Positions 34,984 through 43,437 of a DNA stretch of 64,000 bases are shown here, piece by piece (position 1 is the stretch's first letter; the number at the start of each line of letters is the position of its first letter). The DNA is taken from assembly GCF_003994255.1 (NCBI RefSeq), contig NZ_ML133857.1:62001-126000 (forward strand). Direction: 5' to 3'. The notes beneath the pieces are model-generated. The model did no database searches. It was not told where the DNA came from and saw only the letters and a list, made by a program, of their open reading frames with translations. The DNA comes from Brachybacterium paraconglomeratum (GTDB lineage: Bacteria; Actinomycetota; Actinomycetes; Actinomycetales; Dermabacteraceae). A program made the position numbers and the translations under genes.

Positions 34984-36741
34984 TCACAGCCCGTCGACGA
35001 TGAGCGCGGTCGCGTCCAGCCAGGCCTTCTTGGTGGCCTTGGAGACCCGGCTCCAGTCCAGGTGGGTGCCGTCGACGAACTGCTGCTCGTAGGGCACCTC
35101 GGCGACCGCGCGGGTGTGCGCGCCGAAGTGCGCGAGCAGGCGCGAGCGCAGCGTCGGATCGAACTTCCCCTTGGAGGAGTGGGACAGGATCGTCACCGCG
35201 TGGTCGACCTGCTCGCCCAGCCCCGTCGCGCGCAGCTCGTCGATCATCCAGGCCGCGGCGTTGAAGGTGTCCTCGCGGACGGTGGAGATGATCACCAGCT
35301 GGTCGGCGCTCTTCACGGCGGCGAGCCAGTTCGAGGCGCGCACGTTGTTGCCGGTGTCGATCACCTTGATGCGGTAGAAGCGCGAGAGCGCCTCGTCGAG
35401 CTCGCCGAAGGCGTGGTCGTCGATCAGCGCGGCCGAGCCCGGGTCCTCGTCCGAGGCGAGGATGTCGAAGCGCATCTCGCCCTGCGGCCGGACGTACGGG
35501 TCGAGGTCCGCGTTGCTCGCCGAGGGGGAGCGGAGCGACTCGATGTCGTGCAGCAGGTCCACGGCCGTGCGGTGGTGCTCGGTGGGCACGCCGCGCCAGC
35601 CGAGGGTGCCGCGGGTCTCGTTGTTGTCCCAGGCCAGGACGTTGCCGCCGCGGCTCACGCCGAGGGTCGCGGCGATCATGAGGGAGGCGGTGGTCTTGTG
35701 GGCGCCGCCCTTGAGGTTCACCACCGCGATGTTCCGCGGGCCGTCCAGGGGTCGACGGATCCGCTCCAGGCGCTCGATCTCCAGACGCTCCTTCTTCCCG
35801 GGGCCGGGGGAGATCACCCCGCGGGTGGCGCGCGTGATGACGCCGCGGAACCCGCGGGTGGCCTTCACCTTCCGGTGCTTCGCGGTCGAGGACTGCAGGT
35901 CCTGCAGGGTGGGGCGCCCGTCGGCGGGCACCGTCGCGCGCGAGGGCAGCGGCCGCTTCGCCGCGGGGGTCGACGACGCGGCGGACGGCGCAGGGGCGGA
36001 GACCCCGGGGGAGGACGGTGCGGGGGCGGCCGACGGTGCGGACGGCGCGGAGACGGCCGAGGGCGCGGACGGTGCGGAGACGGCCGAGGGCGCGGACGGT
36101 GCGGAACGGGCCGAGCGGGCCGACGGCGCGGAGGCCGCCGAGGAGGCGGAGGCGGCCGAGGCCGCGGAGCTCGAGGCGGACGCGACAGCCGACGGTGCGG
36201 ACGCCGAGGACGCGGCCGCTGACGGTGCGACACCGGCCACCGGCACGTCGCCGGCCTCGGGAGCGAACGGCGAGATGCGGGCGTGCTCGCCCGTCGTCAC
36301 CGCCGCATGCTCCCCGGTCGACTCGGCGGAGCCGCCGGCGGAGCCCGGTACGGTGCTCGGCGGCTTCGCGGCGGCCCGGCGCCGGCGCGCGCGGTGCGGA
36401 CGCGCAGCAGGGGCACCCTCGGCGTCGACCGCGGGCTGCTCGCCGGTGACCATGAGCGGCGGCGCGATCAGCGGATCGTCGGCCCCGGGGCCGAAGAGCG
36501 GGCGGTCGTCGGCCTCGCGCGGGGAGATCCGCCCGCTCGGCTCGACGCGCAGGTGGTGACGCACGTCGGGCTCGACGATGACCACGTCGAGCTCCTCGTC
36601 GGCGCTCTTGGCGGAGGTGATGAAGACCTGCTTGACCCGGTCCCGGATCTCGGGGAGGTCGGCCCCGGAGACCTCGACGGACTCGTCCGCGAGATGCACC
36701 GTGGCGGTCGTCTCGGAGGTGATGCGCGCCTGCGCGATCAT
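34984..36741 (-). CDS. MinD/ParA-like ATPase with long low-complexity region
   Basis: The protein has 585 residues. An N-terminal 90-residue region of mixed structure is followed by a low-complexity Ala/Ser/Pro segment (about 120-285). The C-terminal ParA/MinD domain has the deviant Walker A NLKGGAHKTTAS near 340-351, LAWDNNETRGTLGW, and VIDTGNNVRAS in the Walker B region. This layout is like EspI and similar actinobacterial ATPases near type VII secretion or polar growth genes, but no WXG100 gene is in the window. GAAGGGA precedes the ATG. The presence of a 6C-type RNA 1.3 kb away is in line with known ParA/MinD neighbourhoods. Function is not assigned beyond the ATPase fold. Confidence 0.85.
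   Translation of the reverse strand: MIAQARITSETTATVHLADESVEVSGADLPEIRDRVKQVFITSAKSADEELDVVIVEPDVRHHLRVEPSGRISPREADDRPLFGPGADDPLIAPPLMVTGEQPAVDAEGAPAARPHRARRRRAAAKPPSTVPGSAGGSAESTGEHAAVTTGEHARISPFAPEAGDVPVAGVAPSAAASSASAPSAVASASSSAASAASASSAASAPSARSARSAPSAPSAVSAPSAPSAVSAPSAPSAAPAPSSPGVSAPAPSAASSTPAAKRPLPSRATVPADGRPTLQDLQSSTAKHRKVKATRGFRGVITRATRGVISPGPGKKERLEIERLERIRRPLDGPRNIAVVNLKGGAHKTTASLMIAATLGVSRGGNVLAWDNNETRGTLGWRGVPTEHHRTAVDLLHDIESLRSPSASNADLDPYVRPQGEMRFDILASDEDPGSAALIDDHAFGELDEALSRFYRIKVIDTGNNVRASNWLAAVKSADQLVIISTVREDTFNAAAWMIDELRATGLGEQVDHAVTILSHSSKGKFDPTLRSRLLAHFGAHTRAVAEVPYEQQFVDGTHLDWSRVSKATKKAWLDATALIVDGL
36047..36100. repeat. Two exact 27-bp tandem repeats inside the MinD-like gene
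   Basis: Copies at 36047-36073 and 36074-36100 are identical (starting GCGGAGACGGCCGAGGGC) and are followed by a partial third. The period is nine codons and encodes the Ser-Ala-Pro repeat, so length changes keep the frame. It is a likely site of copy-number variation. Confidence 0.85.
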
Positions 36742-36845
36742 CTGGTCATCCCTTCCATGCTGAGCGCCGCCGGACGGGGTCCGCGGCAGAGGTCCGGGAC
36801 CACTCTACGGGCGCGGCGGCCCCCTCCCGCGCCTACAGTGGCGGC

Positions 36846-37637
36846 GTGCACATCACGTCCCTCAGCGACCCGGCCGTGCCCGGTGCGGACGAGGACGCGG
36901 CGGGGGTGCTGGGCGAGGTCGCCGTGGTCCTGGACGGGGCCGGGGTGCCCGCCCGCTTCCGCTCCGGCTGCCGCCACGGCGTCGCCTGGTTCTCCCACTC
37001 CCTCGCCTCCCGCCTCCTCGCCCGCGCCCAGGACCCCGCCGTCCCGCTCGCCGGCGCACTCGCCGCCGCGATCGGCGAGGTCCGCTCCCTGCACGAGCAC
37101 GAGTGCGACCTCGAGGCGGGCGGTCCCTCGGCCACCGTCGCCGCGGTGCGCCGCACCGGGACGCATCTCGAGCACCTCGTGCTCTGCGACGCCTCCCTGC
37201 TCCTGGAGCACTGCGACGGCTCCGTCGTGCGCCTGACCGACCGGCGGATCGAGGAGGTGGTGCGCCGCGAGCGCGGCGCCGAGGCGATCGAGGCGTGCCG
37301 CAACGCCCCCGGCGGCTTCTGGGTCGCCCGTCACGAGCCGGCGGCCGCGGACGAGGCGCTGACGGGCCGGGTCCCGCTCGCGGACCTCGCGGCCGTCCAT
37401 CTGCTCAGCGACGGCGTGACCCGGGCGGTGGAGCTGCTGGGGCTGCACGACGACGACTCGCTCGCTCGCGCCCTCTGCGCGGATCCGCGGGCGGTGATCT
37501 CCTCGATCCGGCGAGCGGAGGACGCGCTGGACCCGGAGCGGGCACCGCGCAAGCGCCACGACGACGCGACCTCGCTCACCCTCCATCTCCGAGCGCCCAC
37601 CACGGGGGATCGGGCATCTCGGACCAATCGCCCCTGA
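36846..37637 (+). CDS. PP2C-like protein phosphatase-domain protein
   Basis: GTG 36846 lies 6 nt after TACAGT (36834-36839), a leaderless arrangement. The 263-residue protein has the outline of an actinobacterial PP2C-fold protein: GADEDAAGVLGEVAVVLDGAG (13-33) contains the first acidic metal site, GPSATVAAVRRTGTHLEHLVLCDASLLLE is the second-strand region, and LLSDGVTRAV near 190 gives the DG site. D15, D17 and D30 are kept, so metal binding is plausible. It may counter the kinase encoded 8 kb upstream (inference). Some bacterial PP2C-like proteins of this group lack activity, which motif reading cannot settle. Confidence 0.7.
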   Translation: MHITSLSDPAVPGADEDAAGVLGEVAVVLDGAGVPARFRSGCRHGVAWFSHSLASRLLARAQDPAVPLAGALAAAIGEVRSLHEHECDLEAGGPSATVAAVRRTGTHLEHLVLCDASLLLEHCDGSVVRLTDRRIEEVVRRERGAEAIEACRNAPGGFWVARHEPAAADEALTGRVPLADLAAVHLLSDGVTRAVELLGLHDDDSLARALCADPRAVISSIRRAEDALDPERAPRKRHDDATSLTLHLRAPTTGDRASRTNRP

Positions 37638-37858
37638 GGCGCGGCTGGGAGAACCGTGCATGCACGGAGGGAGCGCGGAGCCGACGTCGAGGGTGACCGG
37701 AGCGCCGACCATCCGGCCGGGCGACGGCGCCGCGTTCGCGAAGGGCCCTCCGGCCGCGTCTCTTGACGCTTTCATGGGGATCGCTCGACCTTTTCCCGGC
37801 GTGTCGTCCGAGCTATGTTTCCTGCACGTCACCTGCAAGAACAGGGAGCCCCCTTGCG

Positions 37859-37887
37859 TTTACAGACGGCGATCCAGGGCCTAGACT
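37859..37887 (+). promoter_or_regulatory. Strong sigma-70-type promoter in a gene-free region
   Basis: TTTACA (37859-37864) and TAGACT (37882-37887) are separated by exactly 17 nt. No protein gene lies downstream on this strand before 40354. The predicted start near 37894 would give an RNA running through the CGGGGG hairpin and into the 6C-like structure. The preceding gap (37638-37858) holds nothing else I can name. Confidence 0.6.
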
Positions 37888-37966
37888 CGGTCTCACGACG
37901 TCGATCGGGAAGGCGTTGCGAGCCCCAGCGGGGAGCGTGACGTGAAGAACAGACGGAGTCGGTCTT

Positions 37967-37984
37967 CGGGGGATGAAACCCCCG
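37967..37984 (+). terminator. CGGGGG-ATGAAA-CCCCCG hairpin
   Basis: A 6-bp all-GC stem with an ATGAAA loop sits between the upstream promoter and the 6C-like RNA and overlaps the -35 region of the nearer promoter. It could stop the upstream transcript or act as an operator. Confidence 0.4.
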
Positions 37985-38001
37985 CGTTCGGCTGGTAGTG
38001 T
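37973..38001 (+). promoter_or_regulatory. Proximal promoter of the 6C-like RNA
   Basis: ATGAAA (37973-37978) and TAGTGT (37996-38001) are spaced 17 nt. Transcription would start near 38008, about 30 nt before the first 6C hairpin. Confidence 0.45.
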
Positions 38002-38007
38002 TCCGAG

Positions 38008-38120
38008 CGTCGGAAGACATTGAAAATTTGAGAGATGTGCCGTTCCTCAAGACCCCCCTCATGGGGAGCGGCCGGACGGGCGACAATGCCAGGTTCCCCC
38101 ACCTGTGGCAGCCCGTCCAG
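38008..38120 (+). ncRNA. 6C-type small RNA candidate
   Basis: Two consecutive hairpins with C-rich loops are present. Hairpin 1: arms 38039-38049 and 38062-38072 form 11 pairs (two or three G-U) around the loop AGACCCCCCTCA, which has six C in a row. Hairpin 2: GGACGGGC (38074-38081) pairs with GCCCGTCC (38111-38118), and an inner TGCC-AGGT/ACCT-GGCA stem carries the loop TCCCCC. This is the defining layout of the actinobacterial 6C RNA (B11 in Mycobacterium), a trans-acting sRNA whose C-loops pair with G-rich ribosome-binding sites. The second loop has five C, not six. The nearby ParA/MinD-like gene fits reported contexts. No open frame fits the region. The 3' end is uncertain. Confidence 0.72.
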
Positions 38121-38384
38121 CCTGTTCGCCCGCACCCACCCCTGACGGACGACAGGCCTGACGAGCGGTCCGTGAGCCCCCGACACTGTCGGCTGAGAGC
38201 TCCGGGCCGCTCGTCGCATTCCATGGCAGTTCCCCGCCGGTCCCGCACGGCCGACAGCGCGGCCGGAGCACGGCACGCGCGACCGGCGACCCAGCCGGAG
38301 CCCGGCAGACCCGGTCGGCGCGCAGCGGACGCGGCCGGAGCGCGCCGGGCCCGGAGCGGGGACGACCCCGCCCGGCCCGGCGCC

Positions 38385-39164
38385 TCAGGACCCCAGGACC
38401 GCGACGTCGCTGCCCGGGTCCAGGCGGTAGCCGGCGCCGCGCACCGTCGAGATCAGGCGGCGGTAGCGGCCGAGCTTGGTGCGCACGCGGCGCACGTGCA
38501 CGTCGACCGTGCGCTCACCGGTGTCCTCGGGCGCATCGGCCCAGACCGACTCCATGAGCTCGGTGCGGGAGATGGTGCGGCGCGAGTCGCGGGCCAGCTT
38601 GGCCAGCAGCTCGAACTCCTTGTGGGTGAAGTCCACATCCTGCCCGTCGATCCGCACCCGTCGGCCGAACAGGTCGATGACCAGCGAGTCCTCAGGGGCC
38701 AGGGAGGGGCTCGCGGGGCTGACGGCCGTGGCCTGCAGCTGGCGGCGGCGGGCCGCCTCCGCGTCGCGGCGCGCCGGCGAGTTCGGGGAGACGATCCCCT
38801 TGCGGCGCGGCCGCAGCGGGCTCACCGCGGCGGCACCCTGGGCGCGGGGCGGCAGGGGGCGGGTCGTGCCGCGGCCGGTCGCGGCGAAGGGACGGGGGCT
38901 GTCCACCGAGACCGTGGTGCGGCCGTCGCGGGCGGCGACCAGGCGCTGGGCCCGGGTGCGCAGCTCGTCGGCGATGAGCGCGGCCTCGACGTCACCGGTC
39001 CCGGCGGGCAGGGAGACCGACACCGTGATGGTGACGGCGTCCTCGGTGGCGACGGGGCGCGAGGTGGTCCCGCCCACCCGCTGCAGGCGGGGAGCCGCGG
39101 ACCGGGTATGCGCGGCGGTGCTGCTGGTGGTGCTGGTGGTGGGGCGATCCAGGGCGATGGTCAT
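38385..39164 (-). CDS. OmpR/PhoB-type winged-helix transcriptional regulator without receiver domain
   Basis: The protein has 259 residues. The C-terminal 99 residues (161-259) form a trans_reg_C DNA-binding domain: FTHKEFELLAKLARDSRRTI, RTELMESVWAD, RTVDVHVRRVRTKLGRY and TVRGAGYRLD. There is no phospho-acceptor receiver domain. Instead, residues 40-100 hold a small mixed domain (AVTITVSVSLPAG, LIADELRTRAQRLVAA) followed by a basic linker. ATG 39164 follows GGAGAA. Similar orphan regulators with a long N-terminal tail are common in Micrococcales, and their signals are unknown. The Met-rich mini-ORF lies upstream in the same direction. Confidence 0.85.
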   Translation of the reverse strand: MTIALDRPTTSTTSSTAAHTRSAAPRLQRVGGTTSRPVATEDAVTITVSVSLPAGTGDVEAALIADELRTRAQRLVAARDGRTTVSVDSPRPFAATGRGTTRPLPPRAQGAAAVSPLRPRRKGIVSPNSPARRDAEAARRRQLQATAVSPASPSLAPEDSLVIDLFGRRVRIDGQDVDFTHKEFELLAKLARDSRRTISRTELMESVWADAPEDTGERTVDVHVRRVRTKLGRYRRLISTVRGAGYRLDPGSDVAVLGS

Positions 39165-39334
39165 GATGCGAGTTCTCCGAGATGCGGCGCGTCCTGCGCG
39201 GCGGGCGGTGGGCCCGGGATCCCTGGGTGATCGACGCCTGAGGCGGATCGGTGAGGGGCGTGCTCCCGGTGGCACCTGGAGCCCGCGCCCTCCGGCCGGC
39301 TCCTGTCAGCCGATCTCGGAGAGGTCGTGAGCGC

Positions 39335-39448
39335 TCAGAGGCTCGGCTGACGATGCATCATCGGCATCATCATCATGAACATCATCGCGCGCATGGCGGA
39401 GCGGACCACCCGGGGGGCGGTCTCGCGGTGCGCGGCGATCGAGGTCAT
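39335..39448 (-). CDS. Methionine-rich mini-protein (37 aa)
   Basis: The frame starts MTSIAAHRETAPRVVRSA and ends MRAMMFMMMMPMMHRQPSL, with ten methionines in the last 19 residues. Nearly all codons end in G or C, as in real genes here. It lies 170 nt upstream of the winged-helix gene on the same strand. The Shine-Dalgarno sequence is weak. It could be a metal-binding or membrane micropeptide, or a leader peptide whose Met run stalls ribosomes under methionine shortage. The frame on the opposite strand is His-rich only because ATG repeats read as CAT. I see nothing else in the 39165-39576 gap. Confidence 0.45.
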   Translation of the reverse strand: MTSIAAHRETAPRVVRSAMRAMMFMMMMPMMHRQPSL

Positions 39449-39576
39449 GACACGAGGATGCCCCGCCCCGTCCCGAGGAGCAAGCGGCTGTTCACATTCC
39501 GGGACGGCGACGGGGCGTCAGGGTCCTGCGTCGAGGCCCTCGCGGAGGGCCTTCGTGCAGGTCAGTGGCCGCGTTC

Positions 39577-40215
39577 TCAGTCGACGACCCCGAAGAGGCG
39601 GTCGCCGGCATCGCCGAGGCCCGGCACGATGTAGCCCTTCTCGTCGAGCTTCTCGTCGATCGCGGCGGTGACCACGGTGAGGTCGATCGCGGGGTCCAGC
39701 TGCTCCTCGAGCGCCTTCAGCCCCTCCGGCGCGCACAGCAGGGTCACGCAGGTGATGTCCTTCGCGCCGCGCTCGTGGAGGTACTCGCAGGAGGCGATGA
39801 GGGTGTGGCCAGTGGCGAGCATCGGGTCCAGCACGAAGCACTGACGGCCCGAGAGGTCCTCGGGCAGACGGTTCGCGTAGGTGGTGACCTCGAGGGTCTC
39901 GTCGTTGCGGACCATGCCCAGGAAGCCCACCTCGGCCGTGGGCAGCAGGCGGGTGAGGCCGTCCAGCATGCCCAGGCCCGCGCGGAGGATCGGCACGACC
40001 ATCGGCTTGGGGTTGGTCAGGCGGGTGCCGGTCATCGTGGTCACCGGCGTCTCGATCTCCACCGGCGCGACGGCGACGTTGCGGGTCGCCTCGTAGGCCA
40101 GCAGGGTCACCAGCTCGTCGGCGAGCTGGCGGAACACCGAGGAATGGGTGGCGCGATTGCGCAGCACCGACAGCTTGTGGGCGACGAGGGGGTGGTCGAT
40201 CTCCAGAACGCGCAT
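39577..40215 (-). CDS. upp: Uracil phosphoribosyltransferase
   Basis: The enzyme makes UMP from uracil and PRPP in pyrimidine salvage. It has 212 residues, the usual length. The PRPP loop is DPMLATGHT at 130-138, and [13 protein letters not shown] (74-86) and the C-terminal [16 protein letters not shown] are classical UPRT segments. ATG 40215 lies 7 nt after the -10 TAGATT (40228-40223), with no Shine-Dalgarno sequence, so the mRNA is probably leaderless. It stands apart from the NCS2 permease gene, which may bring in its substrate. Confidence 0.97.
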   Translation of the reverse strand: MRVLEIDHPLVAHKLSVLRNRATHSSVFRQLADELVTLLAYEATRNVAVAPVEIETPVTTMTGTRLTNPKPMVVPILRAGLGMLDGLTRLLPTAEVGFLGMVRNDETLEVTTYANRLPEDLSGRQCFVLDPMLATGHTLIASCEYLHERGAKDITCVTLLCAPEGLKALEEQLDPAIDLTVVTAAIDEKLDEKGYIVPGLGDAGDRLFGVVD

Positions 40216-40353
40216 GGGAGGGAATCTACCGGAGCGATCGGGGAGCGGCCGACCCATCGGCAGCGCGCGTGCGGAACCCCTCCCGCGGGTACCGCCGCCG
40301 AGGTGCGCAAGTTCGGTCGGGCGGCGTGGCCGGGCCGTGCGGATACTGGAGCC

Positions 40354-41292
40354 ATGACCGGCACGGACCCCCTGCGACGGCTGCTCGACGCGGTGCTCGA
40401 GGCCGAGGGCGCCTCCCTCGAGGAGATGGCCGCCGACGCCCACCTCTCTCCCTTCCACTTCCAGCGCACCGTGCGGCGCCGTGCGGGGGAGAGTCCCTCA
40501 GCCATGCGCCGACGGGTGCGGCTCGAGCAGGCCGCCTGGAGTCTGCAGGGCGGGACGTCGGTCACCGATGCGGCCTTCGCCGCCGGCTACGACTCCGTCG
40601 ACGGGTTCTCCCGGGCCTTCCGCCGGGCGTTCGGATGCGCCCCGTCGGACCTTCCCGCCCGCGCGGAACGGGGCCACTGGCTCCCGGCCCCCAACGGGAT
40701 CCACTTCCACTCGCCCACCGCCCTGTACATCGACGCGGGCCGCCCCCAGGAGCACTCCTCGGGGGACGTGCTGATGCTGCTGGTCCAGCACGACCTCGAC
40801 GACATCGACGCACTGCTGAGCGCGGCCGACGAGCTGCCGGAGCAGGAGTACCGGGCCGTGCGCCTGCACGGCAGCCGTCCGCGCGGCTTCGACGGACCCG
40901 ACGAGACCCTCGCCCAGGTGATGCGCCACCTGGTGCTCAGCCGGGAGCCGTGGCTGGCCAGCATCGCCGGGGAGGCGGAGCCCGACCTCTCGGGCCCGGA
41001 CGACCCCGCCGCGCTCGCCGAGCGCCACCGGCGCACCGCCCCGCGCTGGCTCGCGATGGTCAGGGACGTGGAGCGCCGCGGCGCCTGGCAGGACGCCATC
41101 GTCGATGCCCTGTGCGACCCGCCCGAGTCGTTCCTGCTCTCGCAGATCCTCGCCCACGAGCTCACCTTCTCCGCGCACCGGCGCCAGCTCACGCGCTGGA
41201 TGCTGGCCGACGCGGGCGTCGACCTGGGCGCGCCGCCCCTGGACCCCGACCCGATCCTCTGGCACCGACGACGCACAGGAGAGACGCCATGA
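40354..41292 (+). CDS. AraC-type HTH regulator fused to a DinB-like domain
   Basis: The protein has 312 residues. Residues 5-107 hold two helix-turn-helix units of the AraC family ([40 protein letters not shown]). Residues 120-312 are a DinB-like four-helix domain ([38 protein letters not shown]). In such fusions the DinB part may bind a small ligand or metal and control DNA binding (inference). The ATG has TGGAG close by, and GATACT lies 6 nt upstream. The next gene overlaps by 4 nt (ATGA), so it probably regulates or cooperates with the RibD_C protein it precedes. Confidence 0.88.
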   Translation: MTGTDPLRRLLDAVLEAEGASLEEMAADAHLSPFHFQRTVRRRAGESPSAMRRRVRLEQAAWSLQGGTSVTDAAFAAGYDSVDGFSRAFRRAFGCAPSDLPARAERGHWLPAPNGIHFHSPTALYIDAGRPQEHSSGDVLMLLVQHDLDDIDALLSAADELPEQEYRAVRLHGSRPRGFDGPDETLAQVMRHLVLSREPWLASIAGEAEPDLSGPDDPAALAERHRRTAPRWLAMVRDVERRGAWQDAIVDALCDPPESFLLSQILAHELTFSAHRRQLTRWMLADAGVDLGAPPLDPDPILWHRRRTGETP

Positions 41293-41831
41293 CCCGCTAC
41301 CGCTTCTTCACCGCGACCTCGCTCGACGGCTTCCTCGCCGACGAGCACGACAGCCTCGACTGGCTCCTCTCCCAGCCCACCGGGCAGGAGAGCATCCTGC
41401 CCTTCGACGACTTCATCGCCGAAGTCGGCGCGATCGTCACCGGCCGCACCACCTACGACTGGGTGCTCGAGCACGGCGACTCCGTGGAGGGCGCCTGGGT
41501 CTTCACGCAGCCGACCTTCCTGTTCACCCATCGGCCGATCGCGGAGCCGCGGTCCGGGATCACCGCGGTCTCCGGATCTCCGACCGAGCACCGCGCCGCG
41601 ATCGAGCAGGCCGCGGACGGGAAGGACGTGTGGATCGTCGGCGGCGGCGACCTCGCCGCCGAGTTCGCGCGCGCCGGGATGCTCGACGAGGTCTTCGTCT
41701 CGATCGCCCCGGTCACGCTCGGCGCGGGCAGGCCGCTGCTCGGCGGACGCTTCGCTCTCGAGCTGCGCGAGCACGGCACCAACGGCGCGCTCCTCGAGGC
41801 GCGCTACGCGCTGGTGGGGGAGCGGCGCTGA
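41289..41831 (+). CDS. Dihydrofolate-reductase-like (RibD C-terminal domain) protein
   Basis: The 180-residue protein resembles the RibD_C/DHFR-like oxidoreductases: FFTATSLDGFLAD at the N-terminus, IVTGRTTYDWVL, and VWIVGGGDLAAEFARAGMLDEV, which provide the NADPH-binding strands. It starts inside the stop codon of the AraC-DinB gene. Such stand-alone proteins are seldom true riboflavin or folate enzymes, and the substrate is unknown. Confidence 0.88.
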   Translation: MTRYRFFTATSLDGFLADEHDSLDWLLSQPTGQESILPFDDFIAEVGAIVTGRTTYDWVLEHGDSVEGAWVFTQPTFLFTHRPIAEPRSGITAVSGSPTEHRAAIEQAADGKDVWIVGGGDLAAEFARAGMLDEVFVSIAPVTLGAGRPLLGGRFALELREHGTNGALLEARYALVGERR

Positions 41832-41853
41832 GCGCGGACGGGACAATGGCCCC

Positions 41854-42372
41854 ATGACCGACCCCCTGGACGACAGCGCGCCGACGGGATCCGTGCCGAC
41901 GGACGCCGCGATGACGGATGACGAGCTGATGGGCCTCGCGCTCGCCGAGGCGCGAGCCGCCGCCGACCGCGAGCCCGCCGACGTCCCCATCGGCGCCGTC
42001 GTCCTCGGAGCCGACGGTCGGGTGCTCGCCGGTGCCGGCAACCGCCGCGAGGCCGACGAGGACCCGACCGCTCACGCCGAGATCCTCGCCCTGCGCGCCG
42101 CGGCCCGGGCGACCGGCCGCTGGAACCTCACGGGCACCACGCTCGCCGTCACGCTCGAGCCGTGCACCATGTGCGCGGGAGCGATCGTGCTCGCCCGGGT
42201 CCGCCGCGTCGTCGTCGGCGCCCCCGATCCCAAGGCAGGGGCGGCCGGCTCCCTCTACGACCTGGTGCGCGAGCCGCGGCTGAACCACCGCGTCGAGCTC
42301 ACCAGCGGCGTGCGGGAGCAGGAGTGCGGGGACCTGCTGCGGGACTTCTTCCGCGCCCGCCGGAAGCGCTGA
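41854..42372 (+). CDS. tadA: tRNA-specific adenosine deaminase TadA
   Basis: TadA deaminates A34 of tRNA-Arg(ACG) to inosine. The 172-residue protein has the zinc motif HAE at 74-76 with catalytic E76 and PCTMC at 103-107. LDPKAGAAGSLYDLVREPRLNH-like sequence near 130 follows the family. An N-terminal 20-residue extension may be skipped by starting at M20. A GACAAT box lies 6 nt before the ATG, so the message may be leaderless. It is separated by 12 nt from the convergent fusion gene. Confidence 0.93.
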   Translation: MTDPLDDSAPTGSVPTDAAMTDDELMGLALAEARAAADREPADVPIGAVVLGADGRVLAGAGNRREADEDPTAHAEILALRAAARATGRWNLTGTTLAVTLEPCTMCAGAIVLARVRRVVVGAPDPKAGAAGSLYDLVREPRLNHRVELTSGVREQECGDLLRDFFRARRKR

Positions 42373-42384
42373 CGCCTGTGCACG

Positions 42385-43437
42385 TTAGTCCCGCAGGTGG
42401 TACTCGGTGGTGACGTGCCCGGTGGAGTATCGCCACTGCTCGCCGAGGCGCCCCACGAGCGGCTCCCGGGTGGGCGGCGTGAAGCCGAGCCCCTCGCCGA
42501 CGAAGGTCGGGACGGTGCGCAGCCGGATCGTGTCCACCAGCTCCGCGGCGAGCAGCGCCCTCGAGAGCGAGAGACTGCCCCACACCACGACCCTCGCGAA
42601 CGGCGCGATCGCCTCGCGCAGTCCGTCGACCCCGCCGCGCACGATGCGGGCCTCGTCCTCGCCCCAGGGAGCGGAGGAGAGGGTCTCGCTCACCACGAGC
42701 TTGGGGAGGGCGTTGATCGGCCCGGCGAGCCGGTCGTGCTCCGGGTCCGCCGTCGGCCAGTACGAGGAGAACATCTCGTAGGTGACCCGCCCCAGCACGA
42801 TCGCATCGACCGTCGCGACGAACTCCATCTGGTGCTCGTCGGTGCGGTCGAGGTCCTCGAAGCTCACCGCCTCGACGAAGCGCATCCCGCCGTCCGGCTC
42901 GGCCGCGAAGCCGTCGGCCGAGACCAGCTGCTCGAGCACGATCCGCGGCCGTCCCCGGCCCGTGTCGCCCGACAGCTCGCCCAGCAGCGGCACGAGCACC
43001 TCGTCGAGCGCGGAGCGCCAGCCGTCCTGGACGTCCTCGTCCTCGCCGGGCTCGGCGGGCACCCGCCGCTCGAGCGTGAACACCATCAGGGTGCGGTCGG
43101 CGCCCGCCTCCTCGAGCTGGACGGTGACCAGAGGCGCGATCTCGTCGGCGTCCTCCGGACCGTGCCAGGTGAAGCGCAGCAGCTCCGGCTCGCGGATCTC
43201 GAGGTAGGTGCCGGCCGTCGGCCAGCGCTCCCCGTCGACGGTCATCGTGTAGGCGTACTGCCCGCCCTCGCGCAGGTCGATCGCGACCGAGTCGGGCTCG
43301 ACCTCGACCTCCGCGGGGTGCCACCAGCGGGCGGTGAGCGCGGGATCGGTCCAGGCGCGCCAGACCAGCGCGCGCGGGGCACGGAGGGTGCGGGTGAGGG
43401 TGAAGGAGGTGGGGGTGGTGGTGTCGCTGTCGGTCAT
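42385..43437 (-). CDS. SRPBCC (AHSA1-like) domain fused to a RibD_C domain
   Basis: The protein has 350 residues. The N-terminal 10-158 is an AHSA1/SRPBCC ligand-binding fold (FTLTRTLRAPRALVWRAWTD, ALTARWWHPAEVEV). Residues 165-345 form a RibD_C/DHFR-like domain (VLEQLVSADGFAAEPDGG, AIVLGRVTYEMFSSYWP, VVWGSLSLSRALLAAELVD). Both halves look complete. ATG 43437 overlaps the ArsR stop codon by 4 nt. ArsR-AHSA1 operons are common in actinobacteria, but having the reductase-like domain fused on is less usual. Substrate unknown. Confidence 0.88.
   Translation of the reverse strand: MTDSDTTTPTSFTLTRTLRAPRALVWRAWTDPALTARWWHPAEVEVEPDSVAIDLREGGQYAYTMTVDGERWPTAGTYLEIREPELLRFTWHGPEDADEIAPLVTVQLEEAGADRTLMVFTLERRVPAEPGEDEDVQDGWRSALDEVLVPLLGELSGDTGRGRPRIVLEQLVSADGFAAEPDGGMRFVEAVSFEDLDRTDEHQMEFVATVDAIVLGRVTYEMFSSYWPTADPEHDRLAGPINALPKLVVSETLSSAPWGEDEARIVRGGVDGLREAIAPFARVVVWGSLSLSRALLAAELVDTIRLRTVPTFVGEGLGFTPPTREPLVGRLGEQWRYSTGHVTTEYHLRD

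Noticed and set aside
31132..36222. A 1696-codon open frame on the plus strand
   Set aside because: It is antisense to the SWIM, SNF2 and MinD-like genes and exists because very high GC makes stop codons rare. Composition is Arg/Gly-rich without motifs.
37638..38384. tmRNA, RNase P RNA, SRP RNA or riboswitch
   Set aside because: None of the conserved cores of these RNAs is present; the hairpins fit 6C RNA better.
39251..39634. His-rich protein frame on the plus strand
   Set aside because: The HHRHHHH run is the antisense of the ATG repeats in the Met-rich minus-strand frame, and it runs into upp on the opposite strand.
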